A stretch of DNA of 6,300 bases. It comes from Bacteroidales bacterium. Its GTDB lineage: Bacteria > Bacteroidota > Bacteroidia > Bacteroidales > UBA932. How positions within the stretch are numbered: the stretch's first letter is position 1; each line of letters starts with the position of its first letter. Shown piece by piece: positions 1-6,300 of the stretch. The stretch covers positions 1 through 6,300 of the forward strand of contig JAAZCF010000082.1 in NCBI GenBank assembly GCA_012513425.1, read 5' to 3'. The translations under genes and the position numbers were made by a program. The notes under the pieces are model-generated. The model was given only the letters and a program-made list of their open reading frames with translations. It ran no database searches and was not told where the DNA came from.

Positions 1-559
1 GAAACAAGAGGCTGAAAGCCTTCTGGAAAATGCCAATAAGCAAGCAGAACAGATTTTGAGCGAAGCTAACTCACAAGCAGACGCTATCGTTGCTAAAGCT
101 CAGAAAGAAGCTGACGACATCAAATCAAAAGTAAATGGAGACGTTAAGATGGCTTCTTTAAAAACCATTTCATCGCTAAAACAGCAAATAGAACAATCAT
201 TAATGAATAAAGTAATTGGCAAAGGAGTAAAAAACGCTCTCGCCGATACAGACTTCATAAAACCACTCATCGAATTGGTAATAAAATCATTCGATGCGGC
301 AAATATTGCTCCTGCAGGGCTTGATGTGCTTCTTCCTGAAACCATGAAAGCTACTTTGGGAGATGCTTTTCAGGCAAAGCTCGCCAAAGAGTTAAATTCA
401 TCGGTTAACATTTCATTCGCCAAAGGGATTTCAGCAGGCTTCAAAATTGCCCCTAAAGATGGCGGATATTATATTAGCTTTACCGATGGTGACTTTGAAA
501 AAATGTTGAGTGAATACCTGCGCCCTGCCGCCAAGAAGATTTTATTCGCCGAACAATGA
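1..559 (+). CDS. atpE: V-type ATPase subunit E (peripheral stalk), 5'-truncated by window edge
   Basis: Subunit E is the peripheral-stalk protein that holds the A3B3 head fixed against membrane subunit I while the shaft turns. The frame is open from the window edge (first full codon at base 2), giving 185 visible residues; family members are about 200, so perhaps 15-25 N-terminal residues are missing. The TTG at 56 lies inside the stalk helix and is not the real start. Visible residues 1-43 are a charged, alanine-rich helix with an 11-residue periodicity, typical of the long E-subunit helix. The rest is the mixed globular domain that packs on the head, with a segment IAPKDGGYYISF near the C-terminus and an ending (YLRPAAKKILF) like Bacteroidales E subunits as I recall them. 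Its stop overlaps the next start as ATGA. Confidence rests on both the sequence and the following operon. The symbol atpE here means V-type E, not the F-type c subunit. Confidence 0.9.
   Translation, partial: KQEAESLLENANKQAEQILSEANSQADAIVAKAQKEADDIKSKVNGDVKMASLKTISSLKQQIEQSLMNKVIGKGVKNALADTDFIKPLIELVIKSFDAANIAPAGLDVLLPETMKATLGDAFQAKLAKELNSSVNISFAKGISAGFKIAPKDGGYYISFTDGDFEKMLSEYLRPAAKKILFAEQ
32..130 (+). repeat. Three in-frame 33-bp (11-residue) repeats in the subunit E stalk helix
   Basis: The encoded protein repeats an 11-residue pattern three times without gaps: ANKQAEQILSE (32-64), ANSQADAIVAK (65-97) and AQKEADDIKSK (98-130). A partial fourth copy, KQEAESLLEN, lies just before at the window edge. 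Alanine at positions 1 and 5, Gln/Lys/Ser between them and a hydrophobic residue at position 8 recur. Hendecads of this kind are the mark of a right-handed coiled coil, known from the E/G stalk of Thermus V/A-ATPase. The DNA copies have diverged, so the conservation is at protein level. Confidence 0.75.
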
Positions 560-1119
560 ACAACTATCCATATATAATCGCCGGCTTGCCTGATTATATT
601 CTTGATTTTGAAAAAAAAGATTGTGATTACAAAGCCCTTCGAGACAGTATATTTGAACTATGCGACCCTTTGGATTGTCGTATGATTGAGTGGCTGGAAC
701 TAGGCTTTGACGAGGGTAATCTCTGCGGACATTTCTATAGAGCATGCGCAAAGTGCAAAAACTCTTTCATCAAAGATTATTTTGCATTTGATTTCTTGCT
801 GCGCAATGAAAAAGTTGCTTTTCTGGGAAAGAAGAGCACAGATGCTGAGTTTGAGGAGAAAGAGTCTTTGTTGAAAATTTTCCAAAATCGAAATATTCTT
901 GAGCGCGAGCGCCAGATAGACGTCATAATCTGGAACAAAATCAATGAATTAATCACATACGAAGTTCTGAGCATCAACATCATCTTGGCTTTTCTTGCAA
1001 AAGCCCGCATTATTGCCAGATGGAACCGCTTGGACAGAAGCACAGGTGAGAAATTGTTCCGTCAGTTCGTTACAGAAGTTAACGACACTTACACTGCATC
1101 AAAAAACAAAACAATATGA
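556..1119 (+). CDS. DUF2764 family protein, V-type ATPase operon-associated; candidate C-subunit equivalent
   Basis: This 187-residue protein has no established function. It opens with YPYIIAGLP (residues 4-12), the N-terminal signature I associate with DUF2764 proteins, which lie between atpE and atpA in Bacteroidales. Homologues I recall in Bacteroides are about 270 residues, so this would be a short form lacking part of the middle; that comparison is from memory. It is predicted cytoplasmic: no signal peptide or membrane segment is seen. The C-terminal half (about 112-172) looks helical, rich in Glu/Arg/Ile, and ends with ILAFLAKARIIARWNRL (143-159). There are six cysteines, including a C-x-x-C at 64-67. 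The ATG at 556 overlaps the E stop (ATGA), and its own TGA overlaps the atpA start, so it is tightly tied to ATPase synthesis. Its position matches that of the C subunit in E-C-F-A-B-D operons; that it does the same job is inference. Confidence 0.85.
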   Translation: MNNYPYIIAGLPDYILDFEKKDCDYKALRDSIFELCDPLDCRMIEWLELGFDEGNLCGHFYRACAKCKNSFIKDYFAFDFLLRNEKVAFLGKKSTDAEFEEKESLLKIFQNRNILERERQIDVIIWNKINELITYEVLSINIILAFLAKARIIARWNRLDRSTGEKLFRQFVTEVNDTYTASKNKTI

Positions 1120-2873
1120 AAAAAGCAACAGGTATAGTTACCGGCATCATATCCAATTTAGTGACTGTTCATTATGATGGCCACGTGGCAGAGAATGAAA
1201 TCTGTTTTATTGATTTGGGTGGTGTCAAGTTGATGGCCGAGGTCATCAAAGTAACTGGCAAAAATGCCTTAGTACAAGTGTTTGAAAGCACGAGAGGTTT
1301 GCGTCAAGGCAATAGTGTAGAGTTTGAAGGCCACTTGTTGGAAGCTACTCTCGGACCGGGATTGCTCTCTAGCAGCTATGATGGTCTTCAAAACAATCTT
1401 GAGACCATGGAAGAAGTTTTCCTCAAAAGAGGCGAATATACAGCCCCTCTTGATCATTCTAAAATATGGAAATTCAAACCATTAGCCAAGGCTGGAGACA
1501 TTGTCTATGCTGCCAGTTGGCTTGGAGAAGTCATGGAAGGTTGGCTTTCTCACAAAATAATGGTTCCTTTCAGTTTCAAAGGTGAATACAAAGTCAAATC
1601 AGTAGCTGCTGCCGGAGATTACAAAATCGACGACACTATTGCCACACTCATAAATGAGCAAGGCGAAGACATTTCAGTTACTATGGTTCAAAAATGGCCT
1701 GTAAAAGTTGCCATGACGGGTTATACTTCAAAGCCTCGTCCTTACCGCATAATGGAGACAGGAGTGCGTGTGATTGACACCCTCAACCCTATCGCAGAGG
1801 GCGGTACTGGATTTATACCCGGCCCATTCGGCTGCGGAAAAACGGTCCTTCAGCATGCCATAGCCCGTCAGGGAGATGCAGAGGTCATCGTAATGGCTGC
1901 CTGCGGTGAGCGTGCCAATGAAGTAGTGGAAATTTTCAAAGAGTTCCCTGAATTGATTGACCCTCACACAGGGCGCAAATTGATGGAGAGAACGACTATT
2001 ATTTGCAACACATCTAACATGCCTGTTGCAGCTCGTGAGGCTTCTGTTTACACTGCTATGACCATTTGCGAATATTATCGCGCCATGGGCATGAAAGTGC
2101 TACTGCTTGCCGACTCTACTTCACGTTGGGCTCAGGCCCTACGCGAAATGTCCAACCGTATGGAAGAGTTGCCTGGTGCAGATGCCTTTCCTGTGGACCT
2201 TTCATCTATCATCTCAAACTTCTACTCTCGTGCAGGTATTGTTACCCTTCGCAATGGTTTAACTGGTTCAGTAACCTTTATTGGTACTGTGTCTCCTGCT
2301 GGAGGAAATCTAAAGGAGCCTGTGACTGAGTCAACAAAGAAAGCAGCTCGCTGCTTCTATGCCCTTGCCCAGTCTCGTGCCGACAGCAAGCGCTATCCTG
2401 CTGTTGACCCTCTTGATTCATATTCAAAATACCTCGAATATCCTGAAATCGTCAACTACCTCAACGATAGAATTGACAATAAATGGGTAGAAAAGGTTCT
2501 TCAGACCAAGAATTTGATACGCCGAGGCAAAGAAGTGTCTGAGCAAATCAACATTTTGGGAGACGATGGTGTTCCTATCAATTACCACTCAGCCTTCTGG
2601 AAATCCGAGCTTATAGACTTTGTCATTTTGCAACAAGATGCATTCGACAGTGTGGATTGTGTCACTTCTATGGAGCGTCAAGAGTTTATGCTCACAGAAG
2701 TGCTCAACATCTGCAATATGAATATAGAATTCGAGGACTATGAAAAGTGTCGTACTTTCTACAAAGATATCATCAACCTTTTCAAGCAAATGAACTACTC
2801 GGAATTTAAGAGCGAAAAGTTTAATAACTATTATAATCAAATTCATAAATATTTGAGCAATGGCAACAACTAA
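1116..2873 (+). CDS. atpA: V-type ATPase catalytic subunit A
   Basis: This is the nucleotide-hydrolysing (or ATP-synthesising) subunit of the A3B3 head, cytoplasmic, EC 7.1.2.2 or its Na+ counterpart. Its 585 residues match the family. An N-terminal beta-barrel spans about 1-75, followed by the A-type-specific 'bulge' insertion (about 110-200) that F1-beta lacks. The P-loop is GPFGCGKT at 236-243 (Lys242, Thr243). The catalytic glutamate is Glu265 in CGERANE, and the Walker B segment is VLLLADSTSRW (Asp333). The motif SPAGGNLKEPVT (393-404) has Asn where many A subunits have Asp (SPPGGD). The family signature PAVDPLDSYSKY is at 428-439, and the rest is the helical C-terminal domain. The P-loop carries Cys240 where many prokaryotic A subunits have Ser. 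The start overlaps the DUF2764 stop (ATGA) with an A-rich leader and no clear Shine-Dalgarno; the end overlaps atpB by 14 bp. Confidence 0.97.
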   Translation: MKKATGIVTGIISNLVTVHYDGHVAENEICFIDLGGVKLMAEVIKVTGKNALVQVFESTRGLRQGNSVEFEGHLLEATLGPGLLSSSYDGLQNNLETMEEVFLKRGEYTAPLDHSKIWKFKPLAKAGDIVYAASWLGEVMEGWLSHKIMVPFSFKGEYKVKSVAAAGDYKIDDTIATLINEQGEDISVTMVQKWPVKVAMTGYTSKPRPYRIMETGVRVIDTLNPIAEGGTGFIPGPFGCGKTVLQHAIARQGDAEVIVMAACGERANEVVEIFKEFPELIDPHTGRKLMERTTIICNTSNMPVAAREASVYTAMTICEYYRAMGMKVLLLADSTSRWAQALREMSNRMEELPGADAFPVDLSSIISNFYSRAGIVTLRNGLTGSVTFIGTVSPAGGNLKEPVTESTKKAARCFYALAQSRADSKRYPAVDPLDSYSKYLEYPEIVNYLNDRIDNKWVEKVLQTKNLIRRGKEVSEQINILGDDGVPINYHSAFWKSELIDFVILQQDAFDSVDCVTSMERQEFMLTEVLNICNMNIEFEDYEKCRTFYKDIINLFKQMNYSEFKSEKFNNYYNQIHKYLSNGNN

Positions 2874-4188
2874 CGCATATCAGAAAATTTACACACAGCT
2901 GGAAGCTATCACCAAAGCAACGGTGACGCTGAAGGTCAATGGTGTGACAAACGACGAGCTTGCAACGGTTGGTGGTCGCGCAGCTCAGGTTGTTAAAATT
3001 AAGGGTGATAGTGTCACTCTACAAGTGTTTGCTGGTACTGAGGGCATCCCAACCAATGCAGAAGTGGAATTCAAGGGAGAACCTCCTACACTCAATGTCA
3101 GCGACGAACTCGCAGGCCGTTTTTTTAATGCTTATGGCGAACCTATCGATAATGGCCCTGCTATTGAAGGCGAACGTCGTTTCATTGGAGGCCCTTCAGT
3201 AAACCCATTCCGCAGAGAGCAGCCTTCACAACTGATTCCGACCGGTATTGCAGGCATCGACCTCAACAACACACTAGTTTCAGGACAAAAAATTCCTTTT
3301 TTTGCCGACCCAGACCAACCATATAACCAAGTAATGGCTCAGGTTGCCCTTCGTGCCGATGTAGACAAAATCATCCTCGGCGGTATGGGCCTCAGCAACG
3401 ATGACTACCTCTATTTCAAACAAGAGTTTGAAAATGCAGGTGCGTTGAATAAAATTATAAGTTTTGTAAACACTACTGACCAGCCCCCTGTTGAGCGTCT
3501 GCTCATTCCGGACATGGCACTTACAGCAGCTGAGTATTTCGCTGTGGATAAAAATGAAAAGGTATTGGTGTTGCTGACTGATATGACTCTCTACGCAGAT
3601 GCCTTGAGTATTGTCTCTAATCGTATGGACCAGATTCCATCTAAAGACTCAATGCCTGGTTCTCTTTACTCAGATTTGGCTAAGATTTATGAGAAAGCTG
3701 TTCAGTTGCCAACAGGTGGTTCTATCACAATTATTGCGGTAACCACACTCAATGATGGTGATATCACTCACGCCATCCCTGACAACACAGGATACATCAC
3801 AGAGGGTCAGCTCTTCTTGCGTGCCGATACCGACACAGGAAAAGTAATTGTTGACCCATTCCGCAGTCTGTCTCGTCTAAAACAGCTAGTTATCAACAAG
3901 CAGACCCGCGAAGACCACAGCCAGGTAATGAACACTGCTGTGCGTCTATACGCAGATGCTGCCAATGCCAAGACCAAGCTGGAAAATGGTTTCGACCTCA
4001 GCGACTATGATCTTCGTTGCCTTGATTATGCAAAAGAATATTCAACCAGACTTCTGTCCATAGACGTCAATATCTCTATCACAGAAATGCTTGACACCGC
4101 ATGGGAGTTGTTCGGGAAGCATTTTACCAAAGCTGAAACCGGTCTAAGGGACACATTGATAGAAAAATACTGGAAAGATAAAAAATAA
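2860..4188 (+). CDS. atpB: V-type ATPase subunit B (non-catalytic head subunit)
   Basis: Subunit B alternates with A in the head and completes the catalytic site from the neighbouring face. Length is 442 residues, normal for the family. The N-terminal barrel covers about 1-80. The P-loop position (145-156, IPFFADPDQPYN) has no GxxxxGK[ST], so it should not hydrolyse ATP, as expected for B. Diagnostic motifs are VLVLLTDMTLYADAL (235-249), SNRMDQIPSKDSMPGSLYSDLAKIY in several parts over 253-277, and SLSRL (336-340). Arg339 corresponds to the B-subunit arginine finger (SLSR) known from Enterococcus hirae NtpB. The ATG lies 14 bp inside the end of atpA in another frame, with no good Shine-Dalgarno, which suggests translation by coupling from atpA. 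Five bases separate its stop from atpD. Confidence 0.97.
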   Translation: MATTNAYQKIYTQLEAITKATVTLKVNGVTNDELATVGGRAAQVVKIKGDSVTLQVFAGTEGIPTNAEVEFKGEPPTLNVSDELAGRFFNAYGEPIDNGPAIEGERRFIGGPSVNPFRREQPSQLIPTGIAGIDLNNTLVSGQKIPFFADPDQPYNQVMAQVALRADVDKIILGGMGLSNDDYLYFKQEFENAGALNKIISFVNTTDQPPVERLLIPDMALTAAEYFAVDKNEKVLVLLTDMTLYADALSIVSNRMDQIPSKDSMPGSLYSDLAKIYEKAVQLPTGGSITIIAVTTLNDGDITHAIPDNTGYITEGQLFLRADTDTGKVIVDPFRSLSRLKQLVINKQTREDHSQVMNTAVRLYADAANAKTKLENGFDLSDYDLRCLDYAKEYSTRLLSIDVNISITEMLDTAWELFGKHFTKAETGLRDTLIEKYWKDKK

Positions 4189-4193
4189 GCGGC

Positions 4194-4805
4194 ATGGCTA
4201 TTAAATTCCAATTCAACAAAACTTCTATGAACGAGCTCAACAAACAGTTGAAAGTTCGTACAAGAGCTTTGCCTACTCTCAAAAACAAGGAGTCGGCGCT
4301 GCGAATGATGGCAAAAACGGCCAAAGACTATTCGTTGGAGTTGCAGGAAAAGTTGGAAGAGGCTTTGAAAAGCTATAGTTATATGTCACAATTGTGGAAT
4401 GAATTTGAGCCAGGCCTCATTAGCGTGAAAGATGTTGTGCTCGGCACCGTAAAGGTGGCAGGTATTATCACCCCCGAATTGAAAGAAGTTGTATTCAGCA
4501 CGAAGGCTTATGACAAATTTGCCAAGCCAATTTGGTATAATGAAGGTGTTGATATTCTGAAGCAACTGGCTCGATTGGGCATAGAGAGCGAAGTGTGGAT
4601 CGAAAAGAGCCGCATTCTCGACTATCAGCGAAAAAAGACCACTCAGAAAGTGAATCTTTATGAAAAAGTGCAGATTCCGGGTTATCTAGAAGCAATTCGT
4701 AAGATAAAGAGATATATGGAAGACGAAGAAAATCTTTCAAAAGCATCTCAAAAGATTGTGAAAACCCGTCATCAAATTGAAGAAGAAGAGGAGGAACAAC
4801 AATGA
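4194..4805 (+). CDS. atpD: V-type ATPase subunit D (central stalk shaft)
   Basis: Subunit D is the rotating shaft in the core of the A3B3 head, equivalent in role to gamma of F1. The 203-residue protein is nearly all helical and charged. Its N-terminal helix begins FNKTSMNELNKQLKVR and continues through LPTLKNKESALRMM (27-40), matching the family pattern in which a lysine-rich LLKxK segment follows the first helix. The C-terminal helix carries TTQKVNLYEKVQIPGYLEAI (149-168), the family's T-x-(K/R)-(R/K)-V-N-x-x-E segment. A middle stretch, VLGTVKVAGIITPEL (82-95), fits the head-distal beta region. The tail ends in six glutamates and two glutamines (196-203). ATG at 4194 follows the atpB stop by 5 bp; its own stop overlaps the atpI start (ATGA). 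The symbol means V-type D, not F-type beta. Confidence 0.93.
   Translation: MAIKFQFNKTSMNELNKQLKVRTRALPTLKNKESALRMMAKTAKDYSLELQEKLEEALKSYSYMSQLWNEFEPGLISVKDVVLGTVKVAGIITPELKEVVFSTKAYDKFAKPIWYNEGVDILKQLARLGIESEVWIEKSRILDYQRKKTTQKVNLYEKVQIPGYLEAIRKIKRYMEDEENLSKASQKIVKTRHQIEEEEEEQQ
4788..4794 (+). promoter_or_regulatory. Purine-rich Shine-Dalgarno-like site for atpI
   Basis: GAGGAGG ends 7 bases before the ATG at 4802. It lies inside the codons for the glutamate-rich tail of subunit D. The spacing favours the start at 4802 over the in-frame ATG at 4814. It is the only strong Shine-Dalgarno match among the starts in this window, but it could simply be a by-product of consecutive GAA/GAG codons. 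Confidence 0.45.
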
Positions 4806-6300
4806 TAACAAAAATGGCCAAATATTTTATAGTACTCCTTAAAGGTGACGTAGAGCCATTCCTCAAAGACCTTCAAAGCTTGGGCATGATGGATATCGCC
4901 AGAGGGCATAAGCCTTTTGATATTCGCTCCGCAACGAATGTCAGCCTCATGCAGCGCTATAAAAAAGCCAGCAAAGAACTGAAAAAATATATTACTGCTG
5001 ACTCACTCCCTGCAGTTGGAACACCGTATAGCCTTTTAGAGAAAGCTGAGGCGAAGCTCAGTGAACTTGATACTCTCACACAAGATTTGAAAGATACTCA
5101 AACTCTTGCAAAACAGGCTGCGGCCTGGGGCGAGTTTGACTCAGCTGATTTGGAAAGACTTGGTTCAATGAACCTTAAGCCTCATTTCTATCATGTCAAA
5201 GCCAAAAAATTTAATAAAGAACTGATGAATCAATATCCTTGCGATATTATCGCGGAGGACGCAGATTCTCTGTATATTGTGGCTTTAGAAACAAAAGGTC
5301 AGGATTTCTCTTTTCCTTTTACCGAGTGTGACTTTCCAGAAATTTCTGCTTACGATTATCTAGACCTTGCCGAACAAAAAGAAAGTCACATAGCTGATGC
5401 AAAGTCTGAATTAGCTTCATTGGCCTGCTGTATTGATATTCTCGATAATGAGTATAATAGAGTTGGCGAAAGTCTTGATCTCTATTTTGCCAGCAAAGCT
5501 TCGCAAAGTCAAGCCCAAGACAGTCTGGCAATTTTTGAAGGTTTTGTACCCATTGAGCAGAAAGCTCAAGCAGATGCCTTTTTGGATGAAGCCCCTGTGG
5601 TTTATCTCTGTTCTGAAGCCAATGTTGAAGACAACCCTCCTATCAAGCTTCGCAACAACAAGTTTGCAAAGTTGTTTGAAGTCCTCACTGGTATGTATGG
5701 TATGCCATGCTACAATGAGTTTGATCCAACTCCTATCCTGGGCCCTTTCTTCCTACTGTTCTTTGCGATGTGTATGGGTGATGCCGGCTATGGAATGTTG
5801 CTGATAATCATTGGTATTCTCATGGGTAAGTCCAAAATGAGTCTTTCTAAACTCGGTCCCATTGTGACAGTTCTCGGAATAGGTACTTTTGTGGTAGGTT
5901 TCTTCCTTGGAACATTCTTCGGAATTAGTCTCTACGAAGCTTCTTGGATGCCTGATTATCTAAAAAGTTTCATTTTCCACGGCAAGATAATGGGATATGA
6001 TGCCCAAATGGTGCTCGCTATCGGCATTGGTATATTCCACCTTTGCCTTGCCATGATAATCAAGGGATTGTCCTACACTCATGCCTACGGATTCAGGGCC
6101 ACTGTCAGTACTTGGGGTTGGTGTCTGCTCATTATTGGAGGCATCATCACTGCGGCTTTGGCTTTACCAGGAATTCTTCCTCCAGCTATTACAAAATGGG
6201 TAATTATTTTATTAGGCGTATTTTCTGCATTGGGCATTTTTGTATTCAACAAACCTGGTCGTAATCCCTTGCTTAATGTTGGAGCTGGATTGTGGGATAC
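4802..6300 (+). CDS. atpI: V-type ATPase subunit I (membrane stator 'a' subunit), 3'-truncated by window edge
   Basis: Subunit I anchors the peripheral stalk and forms the ion half-channels beside the c ring in the cytoplasmic membrane. My translation from 4802 is open to the window end: 499 full codons, of a usual 600-650. Residues 1-~300 are the soluble stalk-binding arm, including a charged helical segment at about 100-125 (KAEAKLSELDTLTQDLKD) and the segment IFEGFVP (about 266-272), typical of the family. The membrane part starts at about 312, directly after FDPTPILGPFF (307-317), and contains the family hallmark MGDAGYGMLL (325-334). Hydrophobic spans lie near 312-340, 351-376, 401-420, 438-457 and 465-482. 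The essential channel arginine lies in a later helix beyond the window. ATG 4802 is chosen for its ATGA overlap with atpD and a GAGGAGG at 7-bp spacing; ATG 4814 would shorten it by four residues. A proteolipid gene is expected next. Confidence 0.95.
   Translation, partial: MITKMAKYFIVLLKGDVEPFLKDLQSLGMMDIARGHKPFDIRSATNVSLMQRYKKASKELKKYITADSLPAVGTPYSLLEKAEAKLSELDTLTQDLKDTQTLAKQAAAWGEFDSADLERLGSMNLKPHFYHVKAKKFNKELMNQYPCDIIAEDADSLYIVALETKGQDFSFPFTECDFPEISAYDYLDLAEQKESHIADAKSELASLACCIDILDNEYNRVGESLDLYFASKASQSQAQDSLAIFEGFVPIEQKAQADAFLDEAPVVYLCSEANVEDNPPIKLRNNKFAKLFEVLTGMYGMPCYNEFDPTPILGPFFLLFFAMCMGDAGYGMLLIIIGILMGKSKMSLSKLGPIVTVLGIGTFVVGFFLGTFFGISLYEASWMPDYLKSFIFHGKIMGYDAQMVLAIGIGIFHLCLAMIIKGLSYTHAYGFRATVSTWGWCLLIIGGIITAALALPGILPPAITKWVIILLGVFSALGIFVFNKPGRNPLLNVGAGLWD

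Noticed and set aside
56..559. Complete 167-residue subunit E starting at TTG 56
   Set aside because: The frame is open upstream to the window edge and the 11-residue helix pattern continues through position 56, so the real start lies outside the window.
3120..3303. Two runs of seven T (3120-3126 and 3297-3303) as possible frameshift or transcript-slippage sites in atpB
   Set aside because: The single frame through both runs gives a full-length B subunit with all expected motifs, so no shift is needed and no truncation is seen.
4186..4196. Promoter or terminator between atpB and atpD
   Set aside because: The gap is 5 bp, with no hairpin or T-run; there is no space for such an element.
4814..4816. 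ATG at 4814 as the atpI start
   Set aside because: MAKYFIVLL would be an acceptable N-terminus, but ATG 4802 has the same ATGA overlap used elsewhere in the operon and a better-spaced GAGGAGG; kept only as an alternative.
4495..4866. 123-residue open frame on the minus strand across atpD/atpI
   Set aside because: It is antisense to two well-supported genes, matches no family I recognise, and spans their junction; a chance frame.
5433..5804. 123-residue + strand open frame within atpI in another frame
   Set aside because: The atpI frame is open throughout and encodes the family motifs (FDPTP, MGDAGYG); the alternative frame has no recognisable features.
6043..6264. 73-residue + strand open frame near the right edge
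   Set aside because: It overlaps hydrophobic helices of subunit I in another frame, with Cys/His/Ser-rich composition typical of a shadow frame.

Overview
The window is one uninterrupted stretch of a V/A-type (vacuolar/archaeal-type) rotary ATPase operon, all on the + strand. In order it holds the end of subunit E, a DUF2764-type protein, catalytic subunit A, subunit B, central-stalk subunit D, and the first ~500 residues of membrane subunit I (the 'a' subunit). Both ends are cut inside genes. Upstream, only the N-terminus of E is certainly missing. Downstream, the end of subunit I is missing, and a proteolipid gene (atpK, subunit c) would be expected next.

Organism: a bacterium of the Bacteroidota, most likely Bacteroidales (Bacteroides/Prevotella-like), is the best guess. 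The order E-DUF2764-A-B-D-I is the compact bacterial arrangement I know from Bacteroidales, Chlamydiae and spirochaetes; Thermus and archaea instead use E-C-F-A-B-D. The E and DUF2764 sequences look most like the Bacteroidales versions, base composition is moderate, and most starts lack a clear Shine-Dalgarno sequence, as is common in that phylum. This assignment comes from recall, not a search.

Layout: coding density is essentially complete. Junctions are a 4-bp ATGA overlap (E/DUF2764), a 4-bp ATGA overlap (DUF2764/A), a 14-bp overlap (A/B), a 5-bp gap (B/D) and a 4-bp ATGA overlap (D/I). There is no room for internal promoters or terminators and I see none; no RNA genes, mobile elements or CRISPR arrays are present. 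The genes are probably one transcript with translational coupling.

How they work together: A and B form the A3B3 head, where ATP is bound and hydrolysed (or made). D is the central shaft turning inside the head. E is the peripheral stalk holding the head still against subunit I. Subunit I is the membrane stator carrying the ion half-channels next to the c ring. The DUF2764 protein sits where the C subunit (the d-type adaptor coupling shaft to ring) lies in other operons. Whether the enzyme pumps or uses H+ or Na+, and in which direction, cannot be read here because the c subunit and the end of subunit I are outside the window.

I found no wholly new system. The points most worth following are the unexplained DUF2764 subunit in place of C, the absence of F, G and C genes from the visible operon, the hendecad repeats in E, and the cysteine in the P-loop of A.
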